The position numbers and the translations under genes are program-made. From assembly GCA_028047635.1 (NCBI GenBank), contig JAOFXR010000003.1, positions 1 to 64,000 on the forward strand: a stretch of 64,000 nt of DNA, read 5' to 3'. The notes under the pieces were generated by a model. That model saw nothing but the letters and a program-made list of their open reading frames with translations. It did no database searches and was not told the origin of the DNA. Origin of the DNA: Verrucomicrobiales bacterium. Lineage in GTDB: Bacteria; Verrucomicrobiota; Verrucomicrobiia; Verrucomicrobiales; DEV007. The number at the start of each line of letters is the position of its first letter. Within the stretch, counting starts at the first letter, position 1. Positions 43,580 to 52,891 of this stretch are shown here, piece by piece.

Positions 43580-46500
43580 ATGATGCACCCCCGATGGAAA
43601 CGGACCACCTCCCTGCTTCTCTTAAGCTGGCTCGGGAGTCTTGCGTCATTGTCAGGCGCGGAGATCAATTTCAATCGCGACGTCCGTCCCATTCTTTCGG
43701 ATCGCTGCTTCAATTGTCATGGTCCCGATGCGGAGAATCAGAAGTCCGAACTCCGGCTCGATTCGGAGGAAGCAATGCGCGCCGACCTCGGTGGCTATTT
43801 TGCGGTCGTTCCCGGGGACTTGAAAAAAAGCGACCTGCACCAGCGAATTTGGAGCGAAGACCGCGACGAGATGATGCCGCCTCCGAAGTCGAAACTCGCG
43901 CTCACGGAAAAGGAGAAAAAAATCCTCGATCAGTGGATCAAAGAAGGCGCCACCTGGTCCCAACACTGGTCACTCGAACCCATTCAAAATCCGCAAGTCC
44001 CGGCACTATCCGACGAAAATCAAAAGTGGGCGCGGAGCGATATTGATTCCTTCGTCGCAGCTCGGCTTGAGAGAGAGAACCTGTCGCCTTCTCCTCCCGC
44101 CTCGAATGAGCGATGGATCCGCCGCGTGTCCCTCGACCTCACCGGCTTGCCTCCCACTCCTGCGGAAGTCGACGATTTCCTCGCTGACACAACCCCGTCG
44201 GCTCGCGAGAAAGTGGTCGATCGACTCCTCGCTTCTCCTTCCTATGGCGAGCGCATGGCACTGCCCTGGCTCGATGCGGCGCGCTATGCCGATACCGGTG
44301 GCTACCAGGGCGACATTCGAAAAACACAATGGCCGTGGCGCGACTGGGTCATCGAGGCCTTGAATCAAAACATGCCTTTCGACCAGTTTACGATCGAGCA
44401 ACTCGCGGGCGACCTGCTTCCGAATCCAACTGACGACCAAAGGCTTGCGACAGCTTTCAATCGCAATCATCGAATCAACGACGAGGGCGGGATCATCCCG
44501 GAAGAATTCCTCGTCGAGTATGTGGCCGACCGGGTCGAGACCACCTCGACTGTTTGGATGGGACTCACAGTCGGTTGCGCGAGGTGTCATGACCACAAAT
44601 ACGATCCCATTACCCAGCGCGATTTTTATCAGCTCTACGCCTTTTTCCACAACATTCCGGAAAAGGGAAAGGATGGCAACGTCGCTCCCGAACCCAACAT
44701 GCCGGTCTACACGGGCGGGACAAAGGAGGAACACAAAGCCGCCCAAAGTCACGCCGCAGAACTGAAGAAAAAACAGGAAGGCTATGCGGAGACTCATCAG
44801 GAAGATCTAAAAAAATGGATCGAGACGGAAGGAACGAAGATCCGTAAGAATCCAGAATTCGTTGCTTCGCCGAGACCACTCATCCACCTGCCCTTTGAAG
44901 AGCTGCAGAAGGCCCAATATAAAAATCTCGGGACGGGACAGCGTTCAGCTCTCGTTCGGGGAACCCGAAAACGGATCACGGACGGGCAGGCAGGCAGGCA
45001 CAACAAAGGCATCAAATTGCTGCAAGGAGGCTATCTCGATCTAGGCGACTCAGCAGGAGAGTTTTCTCCCGATCGCAAAATGTCATGGACCGCCTGGGTG
45101 CATCCGACCAGAGAAATCGCCGGTGCAGAAGGCCCTGTCTTTAGCAGCCTCACTCCTGACAAAGCCGCCAATGGATTTCAGGTCAGCCTGATCGAGGCGA
45201 AAGACACCAACTTTCACGTCGGGTTTCGACTGCACAGCGATCGGGCTGCAGGGAAATCGATCGAGGTCGTGAGCAAGCCGACCATCCCTCTGAAGAAGAT
45301 GTCGCAGATTGCGGTGACCTGGGATGGATCAAGTAAAGCTTCCGGCGTGAAGATTTACCTCAACGGAAAAGCAACGCCGGTGGAGATTCGCAAGGACCAA
45401 CTCGGCGGATTGTTTACCCACAAAGAAAATCTCCTCGTCGGAGCCGAAACCGCAACCTCTTCCGCCAAAGGCGTGCGGGATGAATTGCTCGCCAACACCA
45501 TCATCGATGACCTGCGCGTCTATGGAGATGCGCTCAACCCGAAGCAAATCGCTGCCCTGTTCTCATTCGATCCGGTGACCCATCTCGTTGCCTTTAAAAA
45601 ACCAAGAGCAGTGGAAGAGGCTTTTCTCTCAGCGGCATTTTTCCGGGACCACGACCCCGAGTATCAGACGCTAAGCAAAGAAGCGGACATCGCCGCTAAG
45701 CAGTTGAAGAATTTTGAAACCGTGAAAATCACTCAGGTAAGTGTCATGGAGGAAATGGAGGCACCTCGCGAGACCTACCTTCTCAATCGCGGCGTCTACG
45801 ACCAACCTGACAAAACACAAAAACTCAGCGCACTCGTTCCAGGTTCCCTGCCGCCGATGCCGGCTGACTTTCCTCAGAATCGAATGGGGCTCGCGAAATG
45901 GCTCCTTCTCCCGGAGCACCCTTTGACCGCCCGCGTCGCGGTGAACCGCTATTGGCAGATGTTTTTCGGAGCCGGCCTCGTAAGAACTCCGGAGGACTTC
46001 GGCTCGCAAGGCACACCGCCGACTCACCCGGAATTGCTCGACTGGCTCGCGACCGATTTCCGGACCAATGGCTGGGACACGAAAGCCCTCCTCAAGAAGA
46101 TCGTGCTCAGCGCGACCTACGGCCAAAGCTCGATCGTGAACGCTGAATTACTGGAGCAGGATCCCGGGAATCGATTGCTCGCCCGCGGCCCGCGTTTTCG
46201 CCTTTCAGGACATGCCCTTCGCGATCAGGCGCTCGCCGTGAGCGGTCATCTCGACAGCACCATCGGAGGCCCGCCCGTGATGCCCTATCAACCGGACGGC
46301 CTCTGGGAAGAGGTCAGTGCCAAAGGAGTCAAGTATATCGTCGGCGAAAACAGCGACCTCTATCGCAAGAGTCTCTACACCTTCTGGCGCCGAACCGTGC
46401 CCCCTCCTTCGATGATGAATTTTGACAGCTCGAATCGCGAGATTTGTTCGGTCACGACATCCCGCACGAACACTCCCCTCCAGGCGATGAACCTGATGAA

Positions 46501-46819
46501 CGATCCGCAGTATGTCGAAGCGGCGCGCTTTGTGGCCGAGAGAATGATGAAAGAAGGCGGCGACTCACCCGGCGATCGAATCAGCTGGGGCCACAAACTG
46601 GTTCTCGCGCGGGAACCGGATCCACGCGTCCTCGAAATCCTGACAAGCGGCTACAGCGATTACGTCAGCCGCTACGAGAACGATGAGGAGTCAGCCAAAG
46701 CGCTCATTGAAATCGGAAAATCAACTCCCGACGCCGCGCTCGCAGCAGCCGAGTTGGCCGCGCTCACGAATGTGGCCAGCGTACTTCTCAACCTCGATGA
46801 AACTGTGACGAAAGAATGA
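43580..46819 (+). CDS. PSCyt1-DUF1549-LamG-DUF1553 secreted cytochrome-like protein
   Basis: A 1079-residue protein with a signal peptide (MMHPRWKRTTSLLLLSWLGSLASLSG). PSCyt1 has CFNCHGPDAENQKSELRLD with a CXXCH heme site. DUF1549 carries CARCHDHKYDPITQRDFYQL around residue 333. A LamG-like concanavalin-type domain spans about residues 440-670 (FSPDRKMSWTAWVHP, VGAETATSSAKGVRDEL). DUF1553 follows (HPLTARVAVNRYWQMFFGAG). It is larger than its 38-kb counterpart because of the LamG insert, which may bind glycan. The next gene overlaps its stop (ATGA). Confidence 0.92.
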   Translation: MMHPRWKRTTSLLLLSWLGSLASLSGAEINFNRDVRPILSDRCFNCHGPDAENQKSELRLDSEEAMRADLGGYFAVVPGDLKKSDLHQRIWSEDRDEMMPPPKSKLALTEKEKKILDQWIKEGATWSQHWSLEPIQNPQVPALSDENQKWARSDIDSFVAARLERENLSPSPPASNERWIRRVSLDLTGLPPTPAEVDDFLADTTPSAREKVVDRLLASPSYGERMALPWLDAARYADTGGYQGDIRKTQWPWRDWVIEALNQNMPFDQFTIEQLAGDLLPNPTDDQRLATAFNRNHRINDEGGIIPEEFLVEYVADRVETTSTVWMGLTVGCARCHDHKYDPITQRDFYQLYAFFHNIPEKGKDGNVAPEPNMPVYTGGTKEEHKAAQSHAAELKKKQEGYAETHQEDLKKWIETEGTKIRKNPEFVASPRPLIHLPFEELQKAQYKNLGTGQRSALVRGTRKRITDGQAGRHNKGIKLLQGGYLDLGDSAGEFSPDRKMSWTAWVHPTREIAGAEGPVFSSLTPDKAANGFQVSLIEAKDTNFHVGFRLHSDRAAGKSIEVVSKPTIPLKKMSQIAVTWDGSSKASGVKIYLNGKATPVEIRKDQLGGLFTHKENLLVGAETATSSAKGVRDELLANTIIDDLRVYGDALNPKQIAALFSFDPVTHLVAFKKPRAVEEAFLSAAFFRDHDPEYQTLSKEADIAAKQLKNFETVKITQVSVMEEMEAPRETYLLNRGVYDQPDKTQKLSALVPGSLPPMPADFPQNRMGLAKWLLLPEHPLTARVAVNRYWQMFFGAGLVRTPEDFGSQGTPPTHPELLDWLATDFRTNGWDTKALLKKIVLSATYGQSSIVNAELLEQDPGNRLLARGPRFRLSGHALRDQALAVSGHLDSTIGGPPVMPYQPDGLWEEVSAKGVKYIVGENSDLYRKSLYTFWRRTVPPPSMMNFDSSNREICSVTTSRTNTPLQAMNLMNDPQYVEAARFVAERMMKEGGDSPGDRISWGHKLVLAREPDPRVLEILTSGYSDYVSRYENDEESAKALIEIGKSTPDAALAAAELAALTNVASVLLNLDETVTKE

Positions 46820-48252
46820 ATCCTTTTCTCGAATCCCAAATCAACGAGACCCGGCGTCACTTCTTCGGAAAGTCGGCGACCGGAATTGGCGCAGCCGCCC
46901 TCTCCTCCCTCATGGGGGACGGAATCGCTTCAGGAGCCGAATCGCCCTTCCCCAATTTCGCACCCAAGGCGAAACGAGTCATCTACCTCTTTCAATCGGG
47001 AGCACCCTCTCAACTCGATCTCTTTGACTACAAACCGAACCTCAACGCGAGGTTCAATGAGGACTTACCCGACTCGATCCGAAGAGGACAGCGCCTCACG
47101 GGAATGTCCGCAGGCCAGAAGAATTTCCCGGTCGCACCGTCGCGTTTCAAATTTCAGCAGCACGGCCAATCGGGCGCGTGGATGAGCGAACTGCTTCCCC
47201 ATCTCTCCGGGGTCGCGGACGATCTTTGCTTCATCAAATCGATGCACACCGAGGCGATCAATCACGATCCCGCGATCACTTTTTTCCAAACCGGTTCCCA
47301 AATTGCAGGACGCCCCAGTATCGGAAGTTGGCTGAGCTACGGGCTCGGCAGCGAGAACAAAGACCTTCCCAATTTTGTCGCAATGACCTCCACCGGAACC
47401 GGTCGTCCCGGCGGGCAACCCCTCTACGACCGACTCTGGGGAAGTGGCTTTTTACCCACGACCCATCAGGGCGTCAAATTTCGAGGCGTAGGCGACCCGG
47501 TTCTCTACCTCAATGATCCCGCCGGAATCGATCGCGGGACCCGCCGCCGCATGCTCGATGACATTGCGGCAATCAATCAGATCAAATTGGATCAGTTTGG
47601 CGATCCGGAAATCGCGACACGAATCGCTCAATACGAACTGGCCTACCGGATGCAAACCTCGGTGCCCGAGCTGACCGACCTCAGCACCGAACCCGATTCC
47701 GTATTCGAAGACTACGGACCCGAGTCCCGCAAACGAGGTTCCTACGCTGCCAACTGCATCCTCGCCCGACGCTTGTGCGAACGCGGCACCCGTTTCATCC
47801 AGCTGTTCCACATGGGCTGGGATCAGCACAAAGGCCTCCCGAAGCAACTCGCCGGACAAGCCTACGACACCGATCAACCCACCGCCGCCCTCATTCAGGA
47901 TTTGAAAAACCGGGGCCTCCTCGATGATACCCTCATCGTCTGGGGAGGGGAATTTGGCCGGACCGTCTATTGCCAGGGCACCCTGACCGAAGACGACTAC
48001 GGCCGCGACCATCACCCCCGTTGCTTCACCCTCTTCCTCGCCGGCGCTGGCATCAAAGCCGGCACCACCTTCGGAGCCACCGACGATTACAGCTACAACG
48101 TCGCCGAAAACCCCGTCCACGTCCACGACCTCCACGCCACTTTATTGCACCTGTTAGGAATCGATCACGAACGCCTCACCTACAAATTCCAGGGACGACG
48201 CTTTCGGCTGACTGACGTCCACGGAAGGATCGTGAATGAGGTGCTGGCTTGA
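46816..48252 (+). CDS. DUF1501 family protein with Tat signal
   Basis: A 478-residue exported protein. The N-terminus has TRRHFFGKSATGIGAAALSSLM, a twin-arginine signal. The body begins at KRVIYLFQSGAPSQLDLFDYKPNL and ends with GEFGRTVYCQG, GRDHHPRCFTLFLAGAG and DLHATLLHLLGIDHE, the DUF1501 metal-site-like pattern. It starts within the stop codon of the PSCyt1 gene, so both are translated together. The third DUF1501 gene in the window. Confidence 0.92.
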   Translation: MNPFLESQINETRRHFFGKSATGIGAAALSSLMGDGIASGAESPFPNFAPKAKRVIYLFQSGAPSQLDLFDYKPNLNARFNEDLPDSIRRGQRLTGMSAGQKNFPVAPSRFKFQQHGQSGAWMSELLPHLSGVADDLCFIKSMHTEAINHDPAITFFQTGSQIAGRPSIGSWLSYGLGSENKDLPNFVAMTSTGTGRPGGQPLYDRLWGSGFLPTTHQGVKFRGVGDPVLYLNDPAGIDRGTRRRMLDDIAAINQIKLDQFGDPEIATRIAQYELAYRMQTSVPELTDLSTEPDSVFEDYGPESRKRGSYAANCILARRLCERGTRFIQLFHMGWDQHKGLPKQLAGQAYDTDQPTAALIQDLKNRGLLDDTLIVWGGEFGRTVYCQGTLTEDDYGRDHHPRCFTLFLAGAGIKAGTTFGATDDYSYNVAENPVHVHDLHATLLHLLGIDHERLTYKFQGRRFRLTDVHGRIVNEVLA

Positions 48253-48335
48253 GACGCTCTGAATCTTCCGCGACACAGTTACCCATCGCCGATTAAACGA
48301 AAAATACACAAGTCGGGACGGAAAGCGGCTTTAAT

Positions 48336-49163
48336 ATGAGAGAAATGAAACACGCTTATCGCACTCATATCTTCGAAACCAATCTTTCCGGAAGCAAGAA
48401 GGCGTCATCATACTTGCGAGCCCTCGAAATGTTGGGAGAAATTTTAACGGTGAGTGGAGGTACCTTTCAGAACATACCGTCAATCTGGAAATGCACTTCA
48501 CCACATGAGATCGACAAACTTTATTCTTATATAAAGGAGGCTCAGAGAACCGGCAAAATATTCGATACGGGACACGCCCCAAGCTATTGGAAAAACGGCT
48601 ACTACTCCGCCGCCCTTCGAACCTACCGAGACTTTCTGATTGAGCACAATCACGCGAACAAGCTCTCCTCGCTCTACAGTGACGATGCCTTCAACGCCTC
48701 CGGCGAAGATCTTGCACTTTCAGATGAAACATTACTCATTCGCGATCTCGATTCCTATGAGGGGCAGGAAGTAGTCAGGGAGACCAAACATCGCGTGAAT
48801 CAGCAAGTCTTCCGTCGGAAGATCCTAGAAATTTACGGAAGCTCGTGCTGCATCACAGGGCTTAGCATTCCGGGTGTAAATGTAGCCAGCCATATTATCC
48901 CGTGGCAAAACCGTCCCGACATTCGGCTCGATCCACGGAACGGACTTTGTCTCAGCAGCACCTACGATGCTGCTTTTGACCGGCACCTCGTCGGACTCGA
49001 CGAAAACTATCGGGTGATCCTCTCAGATGGAATAAAAGAACACTTCGGAAATGAAGTAAATCGAGATTACTTCGAAACAGTAGAAGGACAGACGATCACT
49101 TTGCCGATCAAATTCCTACCAAGCCAGGAATGGCTCGCAGAACATCGCTCGAAGTTGGAGTGA
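48336..49163 (+). CDS. HNH endonuclease-domain protein
   Basis: A 275-residue protein. The C-terminal half has the HNH pattern CCITGLSIPGVNVASHIIPW, then RLDPRNGLCLSSTYDAAFDRHL, as in the HNH_2 (PF13391-like) group of nucleases. The N-terminal half is helical and not recognised. It could be a restriction enzyme acting alone, but no DNA-adenine methylase motif is seen in the following gene. Base composition is a little lower in GC than the neighbours, with AT-rich stretches at its 5' end, which may indicate acquisition. Confidence 0.8.
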   Translation: MREMKHAYRTHIFETNLSGSKKASSYLRALEMLGEILTVSGGTFQNIPSIWKCTSPHEIDKLYSYIKEAQRTGKIFDTGHAPSYWKNGYYSAALRTYRDFLIEHNHANKLSSLYSDDAFNASGEDLALSDETLLIRDLDSYEGQEVVRETKHRVNQQVFRRKILEIYGSSCCITGLSIPGVNVASHIIPWQNRPDIRLDPRNGLCLSSTYDAAFDRHLVGLDENYRVILSDGIKEHFGNEVNRDYFETVEGQTITLPIKFLPSQEWLAEHRSKLE

Positions 49164-49210
49164 AGAAATTAAATCCTGAGCAACATCTGTAAGTATCTCT
49201 TCCCGACCCG

Positions 49211-50008
49211 ATGCCGACTCAACAAGAAATCACCTGGTACGACGAGCCTCTCTACTACGACATTGTTTTCGATGAGGATACGGAGGGTGAAGCCTCGTTT
49301 CTCGAGGCGATGCATGAGCGTCACGGGCGCGGAGGCAAGAAGCGTAGGGCGGTGCTTGAGGTCGCCTGTGGAAGCGGCCGCCTCGTCGAGAATATGGCAG
49401 CGCGGGGCTGGAGCACGGCAGGATTCGACGCGAATCCTGCCACCCTGAAATTCGCTCGTGACCGTCTCCGCCAAACAGGAGAGAAGGCCACTCTGTGGCA
49501 GGATAGGATGGAGAATTTCAAAGTGCCGCGAGATCGACGTTTCGACCTCGCTCATTGTCTTGTCAGCACGTTCAAGTATCTGCCTTCAGAAGCGGACGCG
49601 GTGTCCTGTCTGAAGCGAGTAGCCGGGTCGTTACATCCGGGCGGGATTTTTGTGTTGGGAATCCATCTGACCGACTATTCAAACCCTCGAATCACCCACG
49701 AACGTTGGGTCGCGGAAAGAGATGGGATTGAAGTGGTTTGCAACACCCGGACCTGGCCCGCGGACCGACGCCGGCGAACCGAGAAAGTAAGATCACGGAT
49801 CAGGGCGCGACATCCGGGAGGAAAGGAGGTCCAACAGGAGACAATTTGGACCTTCCGGACTTATTCGGCCGCTCAGGTGCGGAGGATGGTTCGCGGGGTT
49901 CCGGAATTATGCCTCGTTGCCTGTCACGATTTCTATCATGACCCGGAGAGTGGAAGGGAGCTTGATGATTCTTATGCGGATGTTGTTTTGGTGCTGCGGC
50001 GGGGGTAG
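49211..50008 (+). CDS. Class I SAM-dependent methyltransferase
   Basis: A 265-residue cytosolic protein. Motif I is VLEVACGSGRLVENMAARG near residue 56, followed by GFDANPATLKFARDRL (motif II) and a FDLAHCLVSTFKYL stretch (motif IV region). This is the small-molecule type and lacks the DPPY/NPPY motif of DNA adenine methylases. It starts 48 bases after the HNH gene. The substrate is unknown. Confidence 0.85.
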   Translation: MPTQQEITWYDEPLYYDIVFDEDTEGEASFLEAMHERHGRGGKKRRAVLEVACGSGRLVENMAARGWSTAGFDANPATLKFARDRLRQTGEKATLWQDRMENFKVPRDRRFDLAHCLVSTFKYLPSEADAVSCLKRVAGSLHPGGIFVLGIHLTDYSNPRITHERWVAERDGIEVVCNTRTWPADRRRRTEKVRSRIRARHPGGKEVQQETIWTFRTYSAAQVRRMVRGVPELCLVACHDFYHDPESGRELDDSYADVVLVLRRG

Positions 50009-50036
50009 TGGTTTTTTGCCCGGGGAAGAGAGCCCT

Positions 50037-50242
50037 TTGTCGGATTGAGGGCTGCCGGCTTCTCCGGGCGAGGCTGAATCAATTCGTGATACCTTGAGCG
50101 GGAACGGGCCGGGGCGGTTATTTTGTCGGATTGACGGTCGCCGCTTTCTATTGGCGACGCTGAACCAACTCGTTATACCCTGAGCAAGAACGGGCTGGGG
50201 TGGTTTGGTGATTTTGTCGGATTGATGGCTGCCACTGAGGTG
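50037..50242. repeat. Degenerate tandem repeats sharing TTGTCGGATTGA
   Basis: TTGTCGGATTGA starts at 50037, 50123 and 50214 (spacing 86 and 91), each followed by a hairpin: GTCGCC...GGCGAC in the second and GGCTGCCAC...GTGGCAGCC in the third. In the second and third units further blocks also match (GAACCAACTCGTTAT-like, GAGCAAGAACGGGC-like). The T-arm region of tRNA-Thr at 50368 begins TTGTCGGACTCGA and is preceded by the same GAAGAGAGCC, so the repeats look like degenerate copies of the tRNA 3' end. Confidence 0.6.
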
Positions 50243-50361
50243 GCAGCCGTCGTGCGGGAAGCTGCTTCGCAGGGTTTGGTGAATCGCTTATCAGCGGTCA
50301 GAAGCACGCGAACCAACTTCGTCGGTTCTCGTCCGAATTGGACGACTTGTTCGGAGAAGAG

Positions 50362-50434
50362 AGCCATTTGTCGGACTCGAACCGACGACCTGCAGATTAC
50401 AAATCAGCTGCTCTACCAACTGAGCTAAAATGGC
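50362..50434 (-). tRNA. tRNA-Thr (anticodon TGT)
   Basis: Read on the minus strand: acceptor GCCATTT pairs with AAATGGC; the D-arm is GCTC-AGTTGGTA-GAGC; the anticodon loop is TTTGTAA with TGT, which reads ACA; the T-arm is GTCGG-TTCGAGT-CCGAC. CCA is not encoded. The anticodon stem GCTGA / TCTGC has a T-T mismatch in the middle pair. It is a single gene and the repeats described above lie on its 3' side. Confidence 0.93.
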
Positions 50435-50537
50435 GTTTCTCTAAGTTCTCCCGAAATTGGGAGAGCGGGAATTTAACCGCTTTCTCGATTCCTGCAAGCA
50501 ATCGCTTACAGGAAAATTCACCGAATACCCCGTTTGC

Positions 50538-51977
50538 TTACTTCTGCAGCCATAGCGTAAGCCGTCCCTTGCGGTCCAAGGGACCCGGAACGTGCATTCC
50601 TCCGCCTAAAATGTCAGGTTTGCCGTCCCCGTTGAGGTCGCCGACCGCGATATTCGCTATATTGGTCGGGGCGTAGGCAATTTTTCGTCTGACGAAATTC
50701 TTGAAGCCTCCGGTGTTTTCCAACCAGGCGACGGTGGGGAAATCGTGGTCTTTCCACTGAAAGTAGAGCGCCGAAATCACGACATCAAGATCTCCGTCTC
50801 CATCCATGTCAATTGGCTTCGCGTCGTAGCAGCCGGGCATGGCGGCGAGAGAGTGCAGCGAATAATTGCCCGCTCCGTCATTTTCGAGCCAGCGAGCGCC
50901 GTGGTAGGGCTTGGGCTCGGGGTTTTCATCCATCATGTCCCCGTTGGTATAAAGAATATCCTCGTCGCCATCTTCGTCGAGATCCCGAAGGAAAATGCTC
51001 GAAGAACCGAAAGCGGGATGGTTGGCGCGGGCGATGTAGCTGTTGGAGAAAGTCCCGTCGCCGGTGTTGGTGAACTGAACGATGGACTCGTGCTGCTGGG
51101 TCATGAGAGCGACGAAATCAGGGAGTTCATCCCCGTTGGCATCGTTCAGGATCACTCTCATGCAGCCGTTGATGGGCAGGATTTCTTTGAGTTCGAAGCG
51201 ATCTTTTTCCACCTGTTCGAGGAAACCCACCGCGCCGGTGTAGCGCCACCCAAACATCGCGAGGATAAAATCAGTATCGCCGTCGCCATCAAAATCACCC
51301 GGAGCGCAGTCTGTGATACGAGGGGAATTTTTGACGAGCTGGCGGGATTCAAAAGTTCCGTCGCCCCGATTAATGAGGAGATGGAATTCTCCGATCATAT
51401 TATCATTCGGATGCATGTAGCCCATTGAGGAAACCGCGATATCAATGTCGCCGTCGCCATCGTAATCAAACGGCGTCGAAGTCACTGGAGCGGGGATTTT
51501 CGCAATTTCGGTCTCGAGCCAGGCTCCACTGTTCGAGGTGAGCACGCTGACGGCCCCGAAAACGTTGTCGGTTACGACCGCTTCGTTTTCAATGCCATCT
51601 CCGTTCATGTCACAAAATTTCACGCTGGTGACTTGAGGCCTCTCTTCAGGAGATACTTTCCCGACACCAAATTTGTCGAACGTGAGAGTATCTTCGGCGT
51701 AATCGTCCGGAACGACCGCCAGTTTCAAGGGACTGTTGGCAACGTAATAATCCTCTATCTCGCTGTATTCAGCGGGAGAAATCTCGAGATCCGCGATCTC
51801 CATGATCTTTCGCATCGAATTCATAATGCGCGGCCACGCATACACGGGCATAGAGGTCGGACGAGGGACCGGATGGCAACCTGAACATTTCGCACTGACA
51901 ATCTCAGGGTACGTTTGGGCAAACCCGGAAGGGAGCCCAACGAAGCTTATGATTACGATGGCGAGGAATAGTCGCAT
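50538..51977 (-). CDS. Secreted FG-GAP/VCBS-repeat protein with a heme-type CxxCH
   Basis: About 479 residues from the ATG at 51975-51977, which gives a signal peptide (MRLFLAIVIISFVGLPSGFA). A short cytochrome-like N-terminal part has KCSGCHPVPRP (CXXCH). The rest is a beta-propeller with calcium-type FG-GAP repeats: DMNGDGIENEA, DYDGDGDIDIAV, DFDGDGDTDFIL, DANGDELPDFVA, DLDEDGDEDILY, DMDGDGDLDVVI and DLNGDGKPDILGG. Such proteins are exported and usually bind other molecules. It is divergent from the YdjY-domain gene. The role is unknown. Confidence 0.88.
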   Translation of the reverse strand: MRLFLAIVIISFVGLPSGFAQTYPEIVSAKCSGCHPVPRPTSMPVYAWPRIMNSMRKIMEIADLEISPAEYSEIEDYYVANSPLKLAVVPDDYAEDTLTFDKFGVGKVSPEERPQVTSVKFCDMNGDGIENEAVVTDNVFGAVSVLTSNSGAWLETEIAKIPAPVTSTPFDYDGDGDIDIAVSSMGYMHPNDNMIGEFHLLINRGDGTFESRQLVKNSPRITDCAPGDFDGDGDTDFILAMFGWRYTGAVGFLEQVEKDRFELKEILPINGCMRVILNDANGDELPDFVALMTQQHESIVQFTNTGDGTFSNSYIARANHPAFGSSSIFLRDLDEDGDEDILYTNGDMMDENPEPKPYHGARWLENDGAGNYSLHSLAAMPGCYDAKPIDMDGDGDLDVVISALYFQWKDHDFPTVAWLENTGGFKNFVRRKIAYAPTNIANIAVGDLNGDGKPDILGGGMHVPGPLDRKGRLTLWLQK

Positions 51978-52139
51978 TCGGGGAATGATCGTCTCAATAG
52001 GAAAAGGAAGCAACGAGAGTTCGTAGTCCCTTCAAGAATACGAATGGGAGTGGCATCTGGCAATCCATCGTCGCATTTTAACGGCAATACGCGCTCACTG
52101 ATTGCTTTTCAGGGAATCAATCTCAGCGTAACTTCCTCC

Positions 52140-52847
52140 ATGCGATTTTTTCTCTGCCTCCTACTGCTCTCCCTCACCTCGCTTCCCTTGCAAGGTGAGG
52201 AGGAAAAATCAGCGCCTCAGCCGAAAGTGAAGAAGATCGGAGAAAATCGCTATCGCCTTGGTCTCGTCGAATTTGATGCGAAGACCCGCGAGATTTCGAT
52301 CCCCGCGACGGTGAATATGCGGGAAGGCGGCCCGATTGAATACCTGCTCGTCCATGAGAACGGCAAGGTTCATGAATCGATCCTCACGACCGCGGCCTCC
52401 CCTCTCGATATTCAGATCGCGATGAAACTTCTTAAATACAAGGCGGGCCACGGTGACGTTTTCAACCGCCTCCTCCCACCGGAGCGCATCGCCGAAGAAG
52501 GCGGAAAGAAGGAAGATCGTGGTGACGTGGTCTTCTTTGGCTTTCAACGAGACGAGGCTTCAAAACCAATCCCTGTCTATGACCTGGTGATGGACGGCGA
52601 GGATGGCGAGGCGATGGAGTCAGGCGGGTGGGTTTACACAGGGTCCGTTCTCGAAGACGGGACTTTCATGGCGGAAGCCGAGGGTTCCATTCTAGCGATC
52701 TATATTGATCATCTCTCACTATTCAACACCACGCGGAAAGGATCTGATCTCGATGACCGATGGGGAGCGCGAACCACTGCTATTCCCGAAATCGGGACGA
52801 AAGGCACCTTTCGCATCCTGCCCCGGGAAATTGAGGTCACAAATTGA
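52140..52847 (+). CDS. Secreted YdjY-domain protein
   Basis: About 235 residues from the ATG at 52140, giving a signal peptide (MRFFLCLLLLSLTSLPLQG). Residues 30-100 show the pattern VEFDAKTREISIPATVNM ... GPIEYLLVHENGKVHESIL, seen in the YdjY family common in Planctomycetota and Verrucomicrobiota. The biochemical role is not known. Its stop overlaps the beginning of the frame of the next gene's upstream extension, and the two are probably cotranscribed. Confidence 0.7.
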   Translation: MRFFLCLLLLSLTSLPLQGEEEKSAPQPKVKKIGENRYRLGLVEFDAKTREISIPATVNMREGGPIEYLLVHENGKVHESILTTAASPLDIQIAMKLLKYKAGHGDVFNRLLPPERIAEEGGKKEDRGDVVFFGFQRDEASKPIPVYDLVMDGEDGEAMESGGWVYTGSVLEDGTFMAEAEGSILAIYIDHLSLFNTTRKGSDLDDRWGARTTAIPEIGTKGTFRILPREIEVTN

Positions 52848-52891
52848 ACGTTTTTCGACAAATAGAACGAAGCATTCCCGTCATTAACGCT

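Noticed and set aside
43176-43649. Minus-strand open frame with 32-residue repeats
   Set aside because: Produced by the same 96-bp repeats and overlapping the start of the PSCyt1 gene; no start signals or family.
48336-50008. Restriction-modification pair (HNH + methyltransferase)
   Set aside because: The methyltransferase has small-molecule motifs and no DNA-methylase catalytic motif; the pair is probably not functional as R-M.
50338-50676. Reading frame across the tRNA-Thr region on the plus strand
   Set aside because: It overlaps tRNA-Thr and the VCBS gene and shows no protein features.
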